Notes under the pieces: generated by a model
Databases searched by the model: none
What the model saw: the letters and a program-made list of their open reading frames with translations, nothing else
Told to the model about the DNA's origin: nothing
Shown here: positions 1 through 9,881 of the stretch, in pieces
Layout of the letters: every line of letters begins with the position of its first letter
How positions within the stretch are numbered: position 1 is the first letter of the stretch
Assembly: GCF_900095885.1 (NCBI RefSeq)
Contig: NZ_LT615367.1
Location: forward strand, 3,038,001-3,102,000
DNA from: Dickeya aquatica
GTDB taxonomy: Bacteria; Pseudomonadota; Gammaproteobacteria; Enterobacterales; Enterobacteriaceae
Length of the DNA stretch: 64,000 nt
Direction: 5' to 3'
Translations under genes and position numbers: made by a program

Positions 1-1
1 T

Positions 2-796
2 CATGGTGAGCCAAAAGATCAGCACGACCTGCTGGCGTTGATCCGTGATTCGGAACAGATAGACCCGGAAATCCGCGACATGCTCGAAGGCGTGATGGAT
101 ATCGCCGAACAGCGGGTACGCGACATCATGATCCCCCGTTCACAGATGATCACACTCAAGCATAACCAGACGCTCGATGAGTGCCTGGATGTTATCATCG
201 AATCGGCGCACTCGCGTTTTCCGGTCATCAGCGAAGATAAAGATCACATCGAAGGCATTCTGATGGCCAAAGATCTGTTGCCGTTTATGCGCAGCCAGTC
301 GGAACCGTTTAGCATGGATAAGGTGCTGCGCCCGGCTGTCGTGGTGCCAGAGAGCAAACGGGTCGATCGCATGCTCAATGAGTTCCGCTCGTTGCGCTAT
401 CATATGGCGATTGTCATTGACGAGTTTGGCGGCGTTTCCGGTCTGGTGACCATTGAAGATATTCTCGAGCTTATCGTCGGTGAAATTGAAGATGAATACG
501 ATGATGAAGAAGACCGCGATATTCGCCAGCTCAACCGCCAGACCTATACCGTGCGTGCGCTGACACCGATTGAAGACTTCAACAAAACATTCGGCACCCA
601 TTTTAGTGATGAAGAAGTGGACACCATCGGCGGCCTGGTGATGCAGGCGTTCGGTCATCTGCCTGCACGCGGAGAAACCATCGACATAGACGGTTACGTG
701 TTCAAAGTGGCGATGGCAGACAGCCGACGTATTATTCAGGTTCATGTCAGGGTGCCTGATGACACACCCCAACCGCAAACTGGAAGATTGATTTGA
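2..796 (+). CDS. corC: CorC/YbeX CBS-domain protein (5' end missing)
   Basis: Cytoplasmic CBS-pair protein of the CorC/HlyC family, associated with magnesium/cobalt efflux. The reading frame is already open at base 2 and the first residues ([19 protein letters not shown]) match the E. coli family just downstream of its N-terminus, so about 30 residues lie before the window. The fragment holds two CBS repeats (roughly its residues 35-150; [12 protein letters not shown] opens the first, [20 protein letters not shown] closes the second), an acidic linker, and a C-terminal transporter-associated domain ([19 protein letters not shown]). The stop codon overlaps a possible TTG start of lnt, so the two are co-transcribed, as in E. 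coli ybeX-lnt. Confidence 0.95.
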   Translation, partial: HGEPKDQHDLLALIRDSEQIDPEIRDMLEGVMDIAEQRVRDIMIPRSQMITLKHNQTLDECLDVIIESAHSRFPVISEDKDHIEGILMAKDLLPFMRSQSEPFSMDKVLRPAVVVPESKRVDRMLNEFRSLRYHMAIVIDEFGGVSGLVTIEDILELIVGEIEDEYDDEEDRDIRQLNRQTYTVRALTPIEDFNKTFGTHFSDEEVDTIGGLVMQAFGHLPARGETIDIDGYVFKVAMADSRRIIQVHVRVPDDTPQPQTGRLI

Positions 797-2322
797 TTCA
801 TGGCTGTAGCCTTATTACTGCAACGCCAGCAGGTCGCCTCCTGCTGGCGCTTTTATTCGGTGCCTGCGGCACACTGGCGTTTTCTCCCTATGATGTCTGG
901 CCTGCGGCGATAGTCTCGCTGGCGGGCTTACATGGGTTAACACTCCATCGCCGCATCCGGCAGGCTGCCGCCCTCGGTTTTTGCTGGGGATTCGGCCTGT
1001 TTGGCACCGGTATCCACTGGGTGTACTACAGCATTGCCGATTTCGGTGGCATGCCTGGCCCGGTGAACGTCGGGCTGGTGTGTTTACTGGCGCTCTATTT
1101 ATCACTTTACCCGATGCTATTTAGCACCCTGCTGACCACCTTATGGCCACGGACCACTGTCTGGCGGCTGGTGCTGGCCACTCCGGTATTATGGCAGTTA
1201 ACCGAGGTGGCGCGAGGTTGGGTGCTGACCGGTTTTCCCTGGCTGCAATTTGGCTACAGCCAGATAAACGGCCCGCTCAAGGGCATCGCGCCGCTAGGCG
1301 GCGTCGATACGCTGACCTTTTTGTTACAGGTCATCAGCGGGTTGTTGATATTAGGCCTGAGCCTGCGTCAATGGAAACCGCTACTGGCGGGTGCAGCCCT
1401 GCTCCTGTTGCCCTGGCCGCTGCGCTCATTGCATTGGTATACGCCTCAACCGGATCGCGCTGTAAATGTCGCGATGGTACAAGGCAATATCGCACAAGAG
1501 TTAAAGTGGGATCCGAACGAGCTGCGCAACACGCTCAACGTGTATCGGGATAATACGGTTTCGGTCATGGATAACGTGCCACTGGTCATTTGGCCTGAGT
1601 CAGCCATACCGGATGTCGAAGTGCGTCAGCAGCCCTATCTGACACAACTTGATACGTTGCTACGTGAGCATCACAGCAGCCTTATTACCGGTATCGTGGA
1701 TGCACGACGCAGCAATGGCCGAACTGATTTCTATAACAGTATCATTGTACTAGGTGATAAACAGCCTTATCAGTACCCAACGGTTAACCGTTACAACAAG
1801 CATCACCTGGTACCTTTTGGCGAGTTTGTCCCGTTAGAAAGCCTGCTGCGACCACTGGCCCCGTTCTTCGATTTGCCGATGTCAGCGTTCAGCCGTGGTG
1901 AGTATCAGCAACCACAGCTGGTGGTGAACGGCTATCGTCTGACCGCCACCATCTGTTACGAAGTCATTTTAGGCCAGCAGGTGCGTGATAACTTCCAGGC
2001 CGACACCGATATGTTGCTGACTATCTCGAATGATGCCTGGTTTGGTCACTCCATCGGCCCCTGGCAGCACCTGCAAATGGCGCAAATGCGCGCACTGGAG
2101 CTGGGGCGTCCTTTGCTGCGAGCCACCAATAACGGCGTAACAGCCGCAATTACGCCCGAAGGTGATATCAGCGCCAGCCTGCCGCAGTTTACTCAGGCGG
2201 TGTTGACAGCCCAGGTCATCCCCTCAACCGGCATGACACCTTATGCCCGCTTTGGCTCCTGGCCACTGTCGTTGACAGAAGCTATCCTTGGGATCATTGC
2301 GCTGCTACGCCGCCAGCGTTAA
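793..2322 (+). CDS. lnt: Apolipoprotein N-acyltransferase, with possible 5' frameshift
   Basis: Inner-membrane enzyme that adds the third acyl chain to the N-terminal cysteine of lipoproteins, the last maturation step before Lol export. About eight membrane segments in the first 210 residues are followed by a periplasmic nitrilase-fold domain. The expected Glu (IWPESAIPD), Lys ([16 protein letters not shown]) and Cys ([10 protein letters not shown]) of the catalytic triad are present. The open frame can only start at TTG 793, which overlaps the corC stop and has GGAAG 6 bases upstream. ATG 800 in another frame reads [11 protein letters not shown], which resembles the E. coli start MAFASLIERQR, and would join this frame if one base were added near 834. 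Either the TTG start is used or a base is missing. Length 509 against 512 in E. coli. Confidence 0.9.
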   Translation: MIHGCSLITATPAGRLLLALLFGACGTLAFSPYDVWPAAIVSLAGLHGLTLHRRIRQAAALGFCWGFGLFGTGIHWVYYSIADFGGMPGPVNVGLVCLLALYLSLYPMLFSTLLTTLWPRTTVWRLVLATPVLWQLTEVARGWVLTGFPWLQFGYSQINGPLKGIAPLGGVDTLTFLLQVISGLLILGLSLRQWKPLLAGAALLLLPWPLRSLHWYTPQPDRAVNVAMVQGNIAQELKWDPNELRNTLNVYRDNTVSVMDNVPLVIWPESAIPDVEVRQQPYLTQLDTLLREHHSSLITGIVDARRSNGRTDFYNSIIVLGDKQPYQYPTVNRYNKHHLVPFGEFVPLESLLRPLAPFFDLPMSAFSRGEYQQPQLVVNGYRLTATICYEVILGQQVRDNFQADTDMLLTISNDAWFGHSIGPWQHLQMAQMRALELGRPLLRATNNGVTAAITPEGDISASLPQFTQAVLTAQVIPSTGMTPYARFGSWPLSLTEAILGIIALLRRQR

Positions 2323-2346
2323 CCCACCTCACGCTCATTCTCTATA

Positions 2347-2376
2347 CAACAAGACATGCTCTGACATGTCTTGTTG
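2347..2376. terminator. 12-bp perfect hairpin after lnt
   Basis: CAACAAGACATG at 2347-2358 pairs perfectly with CATGTCTTGTTG at 2365-2376 around a 6-base loop. There is no real T-run after it, so it is a weak intrinsic terminator or an mRNA-stabilising 3' structure for corC-lnt. It lies just before the sigma-54-like element. Confidence 0.5.
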
Positions 2377-2382
2377 CATTTC

Positions 2383-2398
2383 TGGCACACGATTTGCT
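2383..2398 (+). promoter_or_regulatory. Sigma-54-type -24/-12 promoter element upstream of gltI
   Basis: The 16-mer TGGCACACGATTTGCT fits the sigma-54 pattern TGGCACR-N4-TTGCW exactly, with GG and GC at the required spacing. Transcription would begin near 2409, giving a leader of about 285 bases before gltI. The consensus is established knowledge; use as the glt promoter is inference. Confidence 0.55.
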
Positions 2399-2478
2399 TA
2401 TAACCTGAGGGAAACGTTTGATGTTGCCCGTTTGCAAGCCGTGAATGCACTGGTTAAGCACACTTTCAGAGCATCACC

Positions 2479-2524
2479 TGCACCAAACTGGTGCCATAAA
2501 CTGTTATTGCAGCACTTTGGTGCG
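2479..2524. promoter_or_regulatory. Two NtrC-like binding sites in the gltI leader
   Basis: TGCACCAAACTGGTGCC at 2479-2495 matches the NtrC pattern TGCACC-N5-GGTGCA at 11 of 12 fixed bases and closely resembles the first glnA enhancer site. TGCAGCACTTTGGTGCG at 2508-2524 matches at 10 of 12. The starts are 29 bp apart, close to three helical turns, as in paired NtrC enhancers. They lie downstream of the sigma-54-like element rather than upstream, which is unusual. Confidence 0.45.
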
Positions 2525-2670
2525 GGACGCATCGCAAAAAACAAACATTATCGTTTCAATATGTTTACAATCCGCTATTTTTAGATCTGACAGCGTTTTA
2601 TTCGCTCTTTAGGCGGTGCACAGCATGGCATGAACGGTATACGAACTGCCGGGCGATGTCTGGCACCGAC

Positions 2671-2686
2671 CACAACAGCAAAGGAG
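2671..2686 (+). promoter_or_regulatory. CA-rich GcvB-type sRNA target next to the gltI ribosome-binding site
   Basis: CACAACA (2671-2677) sits directly before the Shine-Dalgarno AAGGAG (2681-2686). The GU-rich R1 region of GcvB is known to bind CACAACA-type elements, and gltI is a known GcvB target in Salmonella. The assignment here is by motif and position only. Confidence 0.45.
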
Positions 2687-2693
2687 TTAGAAC

Positions 2694-3587
2694 ATGCAAT
2701 TGCGCAAACTGGCACTGTCATTACTGTTGATCTCAGCAACCGGCACTCTGGCCCACGCAGAAGAACTGACGGGGACACTGAAAAAAGTCAAAGATAATGG
2801 TGTTATCGTTATTGGCCACCGCGAATCGTCAGTGCCATTCTCCTACTATGACAGCCAGCAAAAAGTGGTGGGGTATTCACAGGCCTACTCCGAAAAGATT
2901 ATCGAAGCCGTCAGAAAAAAACTGGATGCGCCAAACTTGCAGGTAAAACTTATCCCCATCACCTCGCAAAACCGTATTCCGCTGTTACAAAACGGAACTT
3001 ACGACCTGGAATGTGGCTCTACAACCAACAACCTCGAACGTCAGCAACAGGTGGCATTTTCCGACACCATCTTCATCATCGGCACACGCCTGCTGACCAA
3101 GAAAGACTCTGCCATTAAAGATTTCAGTGAGCTGGCAGGTAAAGCCGTCGTCGTTACCTCAGGCACCACCTCAGAAGTGTTGCTCAACAAAATGAACGAA
3201 GAGAAGAAACTCAATCTTCGTATCATCAGTGCCAAGGATCATGGTGACTCATTCCGCACGCTGGAAAGTGGCCGTGCTGTGGCGTTCATGATGGATGATG
3301 CGCTGCTGGCAGGCGAGCGCGCCAAGGCCAAAACGCCGGATGAATGGGTGATAACCGGTACACCGCAGTCCCGCGAGGCCTACGGCTGTATGCTGCGTAA
3401 AGACGATCCGCAATTTAAACAACTGGTTGATGCCACCATAAGCCAGGTGCAAACCTCTGGTGAGGCTGAAAAATGGTTCGAAACCTGGTTTAAAAACCCG
3501 ATCCCGCCGAAAAACCTGAACATGAACTTTGAGCTCTCTGACGATATGAAAGCCTTGTTCAAAGCACCAAACGATAAGGCGCTATAA
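2694..3587 (+). CDS. gltI: Glutamate/aspartate ABC importer, periplasmic binding protein
   Basis: Periplasmic solute-binding protein of the GltIJKL importer for L-glutamate and L-aspartate. A signal peptide (MQLRKLALSLLLISATGTLAHA, cleavage near residue 22) precedes a family-3 binding fold: GVIVIGHRESSVPFSYYD near the mature start, NGTYDLECGSTTNN in lobe I, and ESGRAVAFMMDDALLAGE in lobe II. 297 residues against 302 in E. coli. The ATG has a strong AAGGAG at good spacing. It is separated from gltJ by 162 bases that include a terminator, which should make binding protein more abundant than permease. NtrC/sigma-54 and GcvB control are suggested by leader motifs. Confidence 0.96.
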   Translation: MQLRKLALSLLLISATGTLAHAEELTGTLKKVKDNGVIVIGHRESSVPFSYYDSQQKVVGYSQAYSEKIIEAVRKKLDAPNLQVKLIPITSQNRIPLLQNGTYDLECGSTTNNLERQQQVAFSDTIFIIGTRLLTKKDSAIKDFSELAGKAVVVTSGTTSEVLLNKMNEEKKLNLRIISAKDHGDSFRTLESGRAVAFMMDDALLAGERAKAKTPDEWVITGTPQSREAYGCMLRKDDPQFKQLVDATISQVQTSGEAEKWFETWFKNPIPPKNLNMNFELSDDMKALFKAPNDKAL

Positions 3588-3736
3588 CCGAATTAATAAT
3601 GACAATAAAGGGCAGTAATCTGCCTTCCGATTGCTGATTCGTGGCAAGACAGACAGGTGCCGGGTGGTCGTTCCCCATCCAGCAAAGCCATAAGCCACTC
3701 ATCAATCTTCGGGGTAGCGAAGGCTACCCCTTTTTT
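3588..3736 (+). ncRNA. sroC: SroC-type sRNA from the gltI 3' region
   Basis: In E. coli and Salmonella, SroC (about 150 nt) is cut by RNase E from the gltI-gltJ intergenic transcript and sponges GcvB. Here the same gap spans about 149 bases and ends in a strong intrinsic terminator, so position, length and 3' end all agree. I did not align the body to a SroC model, so the identity rests on context. The exact 5' end, probably at or just before the gltI stop, cannot be seen. Confidence 0.6.
3711..3736 (+). terminator. Intrinsic terminator between gltI and gltJ
   Basis: GGGGTAGC (3711-3718), loop GAAG, GCTACCCC (3723-3730), then six T. It ends 13 bases before the gltJ start, so read-through into gltJKL is needed, and it forms the 3' end of the SroC-type RNA. 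Confidence 0.85.
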
Positions 3737-3749
3737 ACCGGAGTTTGTT

Positions 3750-4490
3750 ATGTCAATAGATTGGAACTGGGGTATCTTCCTGCAACCCGCTCCGTTCGGG
3801 AATACGACGTATTTGGGGTGGATTATCTCCGGCCTTAAGGTCACGGTTTCACTGTCCATCTGTGCCTGGATTATCGCCTTCCTGCTGGGCTCGCTGTTTG
3901 GTATTTTGCGTACTGCCCCCAGCCGCCTGCTCTCGGGCATAGGTACCTGTTATGTCGAACTGTTTCGTAATGTGCCGCTAATCGTACAATTCTTCAGTTG
4001 GTATCTGGTTGTGCCAGAATTATTACCTGTCAAAATCGGCATGTGGTTTAAAGCCGAACTCGACCCGAATATCCAGTTTTTTGTCTCTTCAATGTGTTGC
4101 CTTGGCATGTTTACCGCAGCCCGTGTCTGTGAACAGGTACGCGCGGGAATTCAATCACTGCCACGCGGCCAGAAAGCAGCGGGCCTGGCCATTGGTCTGA
4201 CGCTTCCCCAGACCTATCGTTACGTGTTGCTGCCCAACGCTTATCGGGTGATAGTGCCGCCGCTAACCTCAGAAATGCTAAACCTGGTCAAAAACTCCGC
4301 TATTGCGTCTACCATCGGCCTGGTTGACATGGCGGCGCAGGCAGGAAAATTGCTGGACTACTCCGCACACGCTTATGAATCGTTTAGCGCCATCACGCTG
4401 GCTTATGTCGGTATTAACGCCATCATTATGTTGATTATGCAGGTTGTTGAACGTAAAACCCGCCTGCCGGGTCATATGGGGAGTAAATGA
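3750..4490 (+). CDS. gltJ: Glutamate/aspartate ABC importer, permease GltJ
   Basis: Inner-membrane permease subunit of the glutamate/aspartate importer, with about five membrane segments. The EAA-type loop that contacts the ATPase is seen near [27 protein letters not shown]. The ATG at 3750 gives [12 protein letters not shown], the family start, with GGAG eight bases upstream, and a 246-residue product as in E. coli. The open frame extends upstream to 3657, but that part overlaps the terminator and SroC region and has no family match. gltK follows within 2 bases. Confidence 0.95.
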   Translation: MSIDWNWGIFLQPAPFGNTTYLGWIISGLKVTVSLSICAWIIAFLLGSLFGILRTAPSRLLSGIGTCYVELFRNVPLIVQFFSWYLVVPELLPVKIGMWFKAELDPNIQFFVSSMCCLGMFTAARVCEQVRAGIQSLPRGQKAAGLAIGLTLPQTYRYVLLPNAYRVIVPPLTSEMLNLVKNSAIASTIGLVDMAAQAGKLLDYSAHAYESFSAITLAYVGINAIIMLIMQVVERKTRLPGHMGSK

Positions 4491-4492
4491 CC

Positions 4493-5167
4493 ATGTACAA
4501 TTTTGACTGGAGCTCCATCCCCCCGAGCATGCCTTATCTGTTACAAGGCCTGGGGATAACGCTAAAGATAACGCTGACGGCGGTGATTATCGGGATTGTC
4601 TGGGGAACTGTACTGGCAGTAATGCGCCTTTCACCCATCAAACCAGTCAGTTGGTTTGCGAAACTGTATGTTAACCTGTTTCGCTCCGTGCCGCTGGTGA
4701 TGGTGTTATTGTGGTTCTATCTGATTGTGCCGAGCTTATTACAAAATGTGCTTGGCCTGTCACCGAAAACCGATATTCGACTGGTATCGGCTATGGTAGC
4801 CTTTTCGCTGTTTGAAGCAGCCTATTATTCTGAAATTATCCGCGCAGGCATTCAGAGTATCTCCAGAGGGCAGTCATCCGCGGCGCTGGCATTAGGGATG
4901 ACACACTGGCAATCCATGCAACTGGTGATTCTGCCGCAGGCGTTCCGGGCCATGATCCCCCTGCTACTGACGCAAGGCATCGTCTTGTTTCAGGATACGT
5001 CACTGGTGTACGTACTCAGTCTGGCTGATTTCTTCCGTACCGCCACCACCATTGGTGAACGCGATGGTACGCAGATAGAGATGATCCTGTTCGCAGGCGT
5101 GGTGTATTTTGCTATCAGCCTCTCAGCGTCGATGCTGGTCAATTATTTGAAGAGAAGGACGGTTTGA
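4493..5167 (+). CDS. gltK: Glutamate/aspartate ABC importer, permease GltK
   Basis: Second permease of the GltJK pair, a 224-residue membrane protein with the EAA loop [23 protein letters not shown] 4493 gives MYNFDWSSI, matching the family; an in-frame ATG at 4487 overlaps the gltJ stop and would add two residues. The stop codon shares bases with the gltL start (TGATG), indicating translational coupling. Confidence 0.95.
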   Translation: MYNFDWSSIPPSMPYLLQGLGITLKITLTAVIIGIVWGTVLAVMRLSPIKPVSWFAKLYVNLFRSVPLVMVLLWFYLIVPSLLQNVLGLSPKTDIRLVSAMVAFSLFEAAYYSEIIRAGIQSISRGQSSAALALGMTHWQSMQLVILPQAFRAMIPLLLTQGIVLFQDTSLVYVLSLADFFRTATTIGERDGTQIEMILFAGVVYFAISLSASMLVNYLKRRTV

Positions 5168-5892
5168 TGATTTTCCTGAAAAATGTTTCTAAGTGGTATG
5201 GTCAATTTCAGGTGCTGACCGACTGCTCCACCGAAGTCAAGAAAGGTGAAGTCGTGGTGGTATGCGGGCCTTCTGGCTCCGGGAAATCGACCTTAATCAA
5301 AACCGTTAATGGCCTGGAGCCTATCCAGCAGGGGCAGATTGAGGTAAACGGGATTCAGGTTAACGATAAACGTACCAATCTGGCCCAACTGCGCTCCAAA
5401 GTCGGGATGGTGTTCCAGCATTTTGAACTGTTTCCTCATTTGTCGATTGTTGACAACCTGACGCTGGCACAAGTCAAAGTGTTAAAACGGGATAAAGATG
5501 CCGCGCGTGAAAAAGGCCTGAAACTGTTGGCACGAGTGGGATTATCCGCCCATGCCAACAAATTCCCTGGGCAATTGTCCGGTGGTCAGCAGCAGCGTGT
5601 CGCCATCGCACGGGCACTGTGTATGGACCCGGTCGCGATGCTGTTTGATGAACCGACCTCAGCGCTTGACCCGGAAATGATCAACGAAGTGCTGGATGTG
5701 ATGGTGGAACTGGCGCAAGAAGGCATGACCATGATGGTTGTTACCCATGAAATGGGGTTTGCCCGTAAAGTGGCACACCGCGTGATTTTTATGGATGAAG
5801 GAAAAATTATTGAAGACACCCGCAAAGAGGACTTCTTTAGTCATCCTCAATCCGAGCGCGCCAAAGATTTTCTGGCGAAAATCCTGCACTAA
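5167..5892 (+). CDS. gltL: Glutamate/aspartate ABC importer, ATPase GltL
   Basis: ATP-binding subunit that drives GltJK. It has Walker [11 protein letters not shown]-loop [11 protein letters not shown], signature LSGGQQQR, Walker [16 protein letters not shown], and the switch histidine in VVTHEMGFA. 241 residues as in E. coli. The start is the ATG in the TGATG overlap with gltK; a TTG one codon earlier is less likely. Last gene of gltIJKL; an imperfect hairpin follows. Confidence 0.97.
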   Translation: MIFLKNVSKWYGQFQVLTDCSTEVKKGEVVVVCGPSGSGKSTLIKTVNGLEPIQQGQIEVNGIQVNDKRTNLAQLRSKVGMVFQHFELFPHLSIVDNLTLAQVKVLKRDKDAAREKGLKLLARVGLSAHANKFPGQLSGGQQQRVAIARALCMDPVAMLFDEPTSALDPEMINEVLDVMVELAQEGMTMMVVTHEMGFARKVAHRVIFMDEGKIIEDTRKEDFFSHPQSERAKDFLAKILH

Positions 5893-5920
5893 CACATCAT
5901 CTTTCAGGCTTATTGCCTTA

Positions 5921-5942
5921 TCAGGGTGCTCTGGCACCCTGA
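5921..5942. terminator. Hairpin after gltL
   Basis: TCAGGGTGC and GCACCCTGA pair around loop TCTG, between the convergent gltL and ybeL. No T-run on either strand, so termination would be weak or Rho-assisted. Confidence 0.45.
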
Positions 5943-5987
5943 CTATCAGCCCTGACCCGAGAATATTATCCTTATCTTGACGATGTT

Positions 5988-6469
5988 TCAGGGCGAAAAA
6001 GGCTGACGATGAAACTGGTCATGGCCGCATTTGGGGCAATGGGGCAACACTTCAGGCGTGTAAAACGTCACATGGTGAAGGCACTGTTCACAGACCAGAT
6101 TGCCAAGCCCCACTACTTCACCACTGTGATAGACACCGTGATGGCTGACATCCTTAAAGATCTCACGCCATTCAAGCTGCGTTTTATCGGTAATATCCGC
6201 CAAGTTTTGCCACACACTCTCGCGGATAACCCGCATGAATACACTGTCGGTAAAGGTGTCCTGGCTGTGTACGTAACTGACCGAGAATGCTTGCAGATCA
6301 CGCTGAAGGGCACTCATCACCTGCTCAATTTCCTTTTGTGTCAACGCGTGCGTTTCCTGCAAATGCTGACGCGCCTGCGACATCAACCGGTCAATATCGC
6401 GCTCCCCCGGCTTAACCATTCGGTCACGGCAGACAGCAGTTCTCGATAATACCGAATCACTTTGTTCAT
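5988..6469 (-). CDS. ybeL: YbeL-type zinc-ribbon protein (DUF1451), apparent frameshift in a G run
   Basis: Small cytoplasmic protein of unknown function with a C-terminal zinc ribbon: CEQC and CPKC pairs flanking the ribbon near the C-terminus. The main frame opens at 6419, giving 143 residues. Upstream, the ATG at 6469, preceded by AAGGAG, reads MNKVIRYYRELLSAVTEWLSRG, which matches the E. coli start MNKVAQYYRELVASL but in another frame. Adding one G to the five-G run (plus-strand C5, 6404-6408) joins the two and gives exactly 160 residues, the E. coli length. So this is either a sequencing indel or a real frameshift. Confidence 0.8.
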
Positions 6470-6735
6470 CGGGACTCCTTAGCGTAAAGCAACCTTAGCG
6501 AGGCTCATTCCCCGTCACACCTCACCAGTGTAGTTGATTTTTCTGCTATAACCGGGAGGGGCTTCCCAATCCCTTGTTTTCCTGCCATGACAGGCACGTA
6601 CGGCAGAAATCACCGCTACGGGCGTTGCAAGCGGTTGTTGAGCCCGCAACTTATCAGCTATGCTATGCGGATCTTTTGATATGAAACAGCACATGCTACC
6701 GAGGTAGCGATTTTCACTAAGGACCACTGGCAGCC

Positions 6736-9318
6736 ATGCAAGAGCAATACCGCCCAGAAGACATCGAAGCGCATGTCCAGCTTCACTGGCAAGAAAAACA
6801 GACTTTTAAAGTGACCGAAGAGCCCGGCAAGGAAAAATACTATTGTCTTTCCATGCTGCCTTATCCTTCTGGCCGTCTACACATGGGGCATGTCCGTAAT
6901 TACACCATCGGTGATGTGATTTCCCGCTACCAACGCATGCTGGGTAAAAATGTGCTGCAACCGATTGGCTGGGATGCATTTGGCCTGCCCGCTGAAGGAG
7001 CCGCAGTAAAAAATAATACCGCGCCTGCACCCTGGACGTATGACAACATTGAGTACATGAAAAACCAGTTAAAGCTGTTAGGTTTTGGCTATGACTGGGA
7101 TCGTGAAATTGCCACCTGCAAACCCGATTACTATCGCTGGGAGCAGTGGTTCTTCACCAAACTGTATGAAAAAGGTCTGGTATACAAAAAGACTTCAGCC
7201 GTGAACTGGTGCCCGAACGACCAGACCGTGCTGGCAAACGAGCAGGTGATCGACGGCTGCTGCTGGCGCTGTGACACCAAAGTCGAACGTAAGGAAATTC
7301 CGCAGTGGTTTATTAAAATCACCGCTTACGCAGAAGAGCTCCTCAACGATCTTGATACGCTGGAAAGTTGGCCTGAGCAGGTCAAAACCATGCAGCGTAA
7401 CTGGATTGGCCGCTCTGAAGGGGTGGAAATCACCTTCAACGTGGCTGACAGCAACGATACCCTGACTGTTTATACTACGCGCCCGGATACCTTTATGGGG
7501 GTCACTTACGTGGCCGTGGCCGCCGGTCACCCGCTGGCGCTGAAAGCCGCAGCAAACAACCCCGAGCTGCAAGACTTCATTAACGAATGCCGTAACACCA
7601 AAGTGGCAGAAGCCGATATGGCAACCATGGAGAAAAAGGGTGTTGCAACCGGCGTGTTCGCTATTCACCCCCTCACCGGTGAAAACGTGCCGGTTTGGGC
7701 TGCTAACTTCGTGTTGATGGAGTACGGCACCGGAGCCGTGATGGCGGTGCCGGGTCACGACCAGCGTGACTGGGAATTTGCGCATAAATATCAGTTGCCG
7801 GTTAAGCCAGTTATTCTCAATGCCGACGGCAGCGAGCCAGATTTGTCTGGCGAAGCGCAAACCGAAAAAGGCCGTCTGTTTAACTCCGGCGAGTTCGACG
7901 GGCTGGATTTTACTGCTGCATTCAATGCCATTGCCGACAAACTGGTCGCTAACGGTGTGGGTCAGCGTAAAGTCAACTACCGCCTGCGTGACTGGGGGGT
8001 TTCCCGCCAGCGCTACTGGGGTGCCCCCATCCCGATGGTGACGCTGGAAGATGGCTCCGTTATCCCAACCCCGGAAGATCAATTACCGGTTATTCTGCCG
8101 GAAGACGTGGTGATGGATGGTATCACCAGCCCAATCAAAGCAGACCCACAGTGGGCAAAAACCACAGTTAACGGCCAGCCTGCACTGCGTGAAACCGACA
8201 CCTTCGATACGTTCATGGAGTCGTCCTGGTATTACGCACGTTATACCTGCCCGCAGTATGATAAAGGGATGTTAGACCCGGCTGCCGCTAACTATTGGCT
8301 GCCGGTCGATCAGTACGTTGGTGGTATTGAACATGCCATCATGCACCTGATGTATTTCCGCTTCTTCCATAAATTGATGCGTGATGCAGGTCTGGTGAAC
8401 TCCAGTGAACCGGCTAAACGACTGTTATGTCAGGGCATGGTGCTGGCAGATGCATTCTATTATGTTGGCAACAACGGTGAGCGCGTCTGGGTTTCTCCGG
8501 TAGACGTCACGCTGGAGCGCGACGAAAAAGGGCGCATCCTCAAAGCATCCGATAAAGAGGGCCGCGAGCTGGTGTATGCTGGCATGAGCAAAATGTCGAA
8601 ATCGAAAAACAACGGTATCGACCCGCAAGTGATGGTTGAGCGGTATGGCGCTGACACGGTGCGGTTGTTCATGATGTTCGCCTCCCCTGCGGAAATGACG
8701 CTGGAGTGGCAGGAATCGGGTGTGGAAGGGGCCAACCGCTTCCTCAAGCGTGTCTGGAAACAGGTGTACGATCACACCGGAAAAGGTGGTGTACAGCCGT
8801 TAGAGGTGGCAGCACTGACCGAAGACCAGAAAGCGTTGCGCCGCGATTTGCATAAAACCATTGCCAAAGTCACTGATGATATTGGCCGTCGCCAGACGTT
8901 CAATACCGCCATCGCTGCCATTATGGAGCTGATGAATAAACTGGCCAAAGCACCGCAGGAATCGGAACAAGACCGCGCCCTGACGCAGGAAACACTGCTG
9001 GCCGTGGTACGTATGCTTTACCCGTTCACGCCGCATGTCTGCTTCGTGCTCTGGGGCGAACTGCAAGGCGAAGGTGATATCGATAAAGCACCATGGCCAG
9101 TGGCTGATGAGCAGGCAATGGTTGAGGACTCGCGTCTGGTGGTCGTTCAGGTCAACGGTAAAGTGCGTGGCAGAATCACCGTCGCGGCCGATGCAACCGA
9201 ACAGCAAGTGCGTGAGCGTGCAGCCCAGGAGCCGTTGGTGGCAAAATATCTGGATGGCGTCACCGTGCGCAAGGTGATTTTCGTTCCGGGCAAACTGCTT
9301 AACCTGGTTGTAGGTTAA
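6736..9318 (+). CDS. leuS: Leucyl-tRNA synthetase
   Basis: Class I synthetase that charges tRNA-Leu and edits misactivated amino acids. The HIGH-type motif HMGH lies near residue 50 ([14 protein letters not shown]), the CP1 editing domain follows ([21 protein letters not shown]), the KMSKS loop is [12 protein letters not shown] near residue 620, and a helical anticodon-binding domain ends the protein. 860 residues, the same as E. coli. It is separated from ybeL by about 270 bases that must hold its promoter. lptE starts 14 bases after the stop, forming the conserved leuS-lptE-holA-nadD cluster. Confidence 0.98.
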   Translation: MQEQYRPEDIEAHVQLHWQEKQTFKVTEEPGKEKYYCLSMLPYPSGRLHMGHVRNYTIGDVISRYQRMLGKNVLQPIGWDAFGLPAEGAAVKNNTAPAPWTYDNIEYMKNQLKLLGFGYDWDREIATCKPDYYRWEQWFFTKLYEKGLVYKKTSAVNWCPNDQTVLANEQVIDGCCWRCDTKVERKEIPQWFIKITAYAEELLNDLDTLESWPEQVKTMQRNWIGRSEGVEITFNVADSNDTLTVYTTRPDTFMGVTYVAVAAGHPLALKAAANNPELQDFINECRNTKVAEADMATMEKKGVATGVFAIHPLTGENVPVWAANFVLMEYGTGAVMAVPGHDQRDWEFAHKYQLPVKPVILNADGSEPDLSGEAQTEKGRLFNSGEFDGLDFTAAFNAIADKLVANGVGQRKVNYRLRDWGVSRQRYWGAPIPMVTLEDGSVIPTPEDQLPVILPEDVVMDGITSPIKADPQWAKTTVNGQPALRETDTFDTFMESSWYYARYTCPQYDKGMLDPAAANYWLPVDQYVGGIEHAIMHLMYFRFFHKLMRDAGLVNSSEPAKRLLCQGMVLADAFYYVGNNGERVWVSPVDVTLERDEKGRILKASDKEGRELVYAGMSKMSKSKNNGIDPQVMVERYGADTVRLFMMFASPAEMTLEWQESGVEGANRFLKRVWKQVYDHTGKGGVQPLEVAALTEDQKALRRDLHKTIAKVTDDIGRRQTFNTAIAAIMELMNKLAKAPQESEQDRALTQETLLAVVRMLYPFTPHVCFVLWGELQGEGDIDKAPWPVADEQAMVEDSRLVVVQVNGKVRGRITVAADATEQQVRERAAQEPLVAKYLDGVTVRKVIFVPGKLLNLVVG

Positions 9319-9332
9319 GGCAAGGAGGTACT

Positions 9333-9881
9333 GTGCGACACCCGTTTTTCACGCTGGTGCTGGGGCTGGTGGTCTTAATGACCGCCGGCTGCGGCTTTCA
9401 TCTGCGCGGCACCACTCAGCTCCCGGCGCAATTTCACAACATGATACTGGATAGTGGCGATCCTTATGGCCCGACAACGCGGGCGATTCGGGAGCAGTTA
9501 CGTCTGAACAATATCAACATCGTTGATGATGCCAAGCGTAAAGACATTCCCTCACTGCGCCTTATGGGGGAAACACTGACACGCAGTACCGCTTCCATCT
9601 TTCAGGACGGGAAAGCCGCAGAATATCAATTTATTCTGACCATGAAAGCGCAGGTGCTGATACCGGGCAGTGATATTTACCCGATTAGCATCTCCGTGTT
9701 CCGCTCCTTTTTTGACAACCCTCTCGCCGCACTGGCGAAAGAGGCGGAGCAGGATATCGTCCTAAAAGAGATGCGTGAGCAGGCCGCCCAGCAACTGGTG
9801 CGCAAACTGTTAACCATCAAAGGTGCGCAGACAGAGAAAAATAAACCACAAGCGGCTGTCGCTAAACCGGCACACCCATGA
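9333..9881 (+). CDS. lptE: LPS assembly lipoprotein LptE
   Basis: Outer-membrane lipoprotein that plugs the LptD barrel and helps insert lipopolysaccharide. It has a lipoprotein signal with lipobox TAGC and acylated Cys20, followed by [11 protein letters not shown] and the family segment [19 protein letters not shown]. 182 residues; the C-terminal tail is low-complexity and variable in the family. It starts at GTG with AAGGAGG upstream. The stop overlaps the holA ATG. Confidence 0.95.
   Translation: MRHPFFTLVLGLVVLMTAGCGFHLRGTTQLPAQFHNMILDSGDPYGPTTRAIREQLRLNNINIVDDAKRKDIPSLRLMGETLTRSTASIFQDGKAAEYQFILTMKAQVLIPGSDIYPISISVFRSFFDNPLAALAKEAEQDIVLKEMREQAAQQLVRKLLTIKGAQTEKNKPQAAVAKPAHP

Noticed and set aside
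2288..2584. 98-codon frame spanning the lnt-gltI gap
   Set aside because: Starts inside lnt, crosses the hairpin, sigma-54 element and NtrC sites, and has no ribosome-binding site or family signature.
7195..8082. 295-codon open frame on the - strand
   Set aside because: Antisense shadow of leuS, no ribosome-binding site, no family match.
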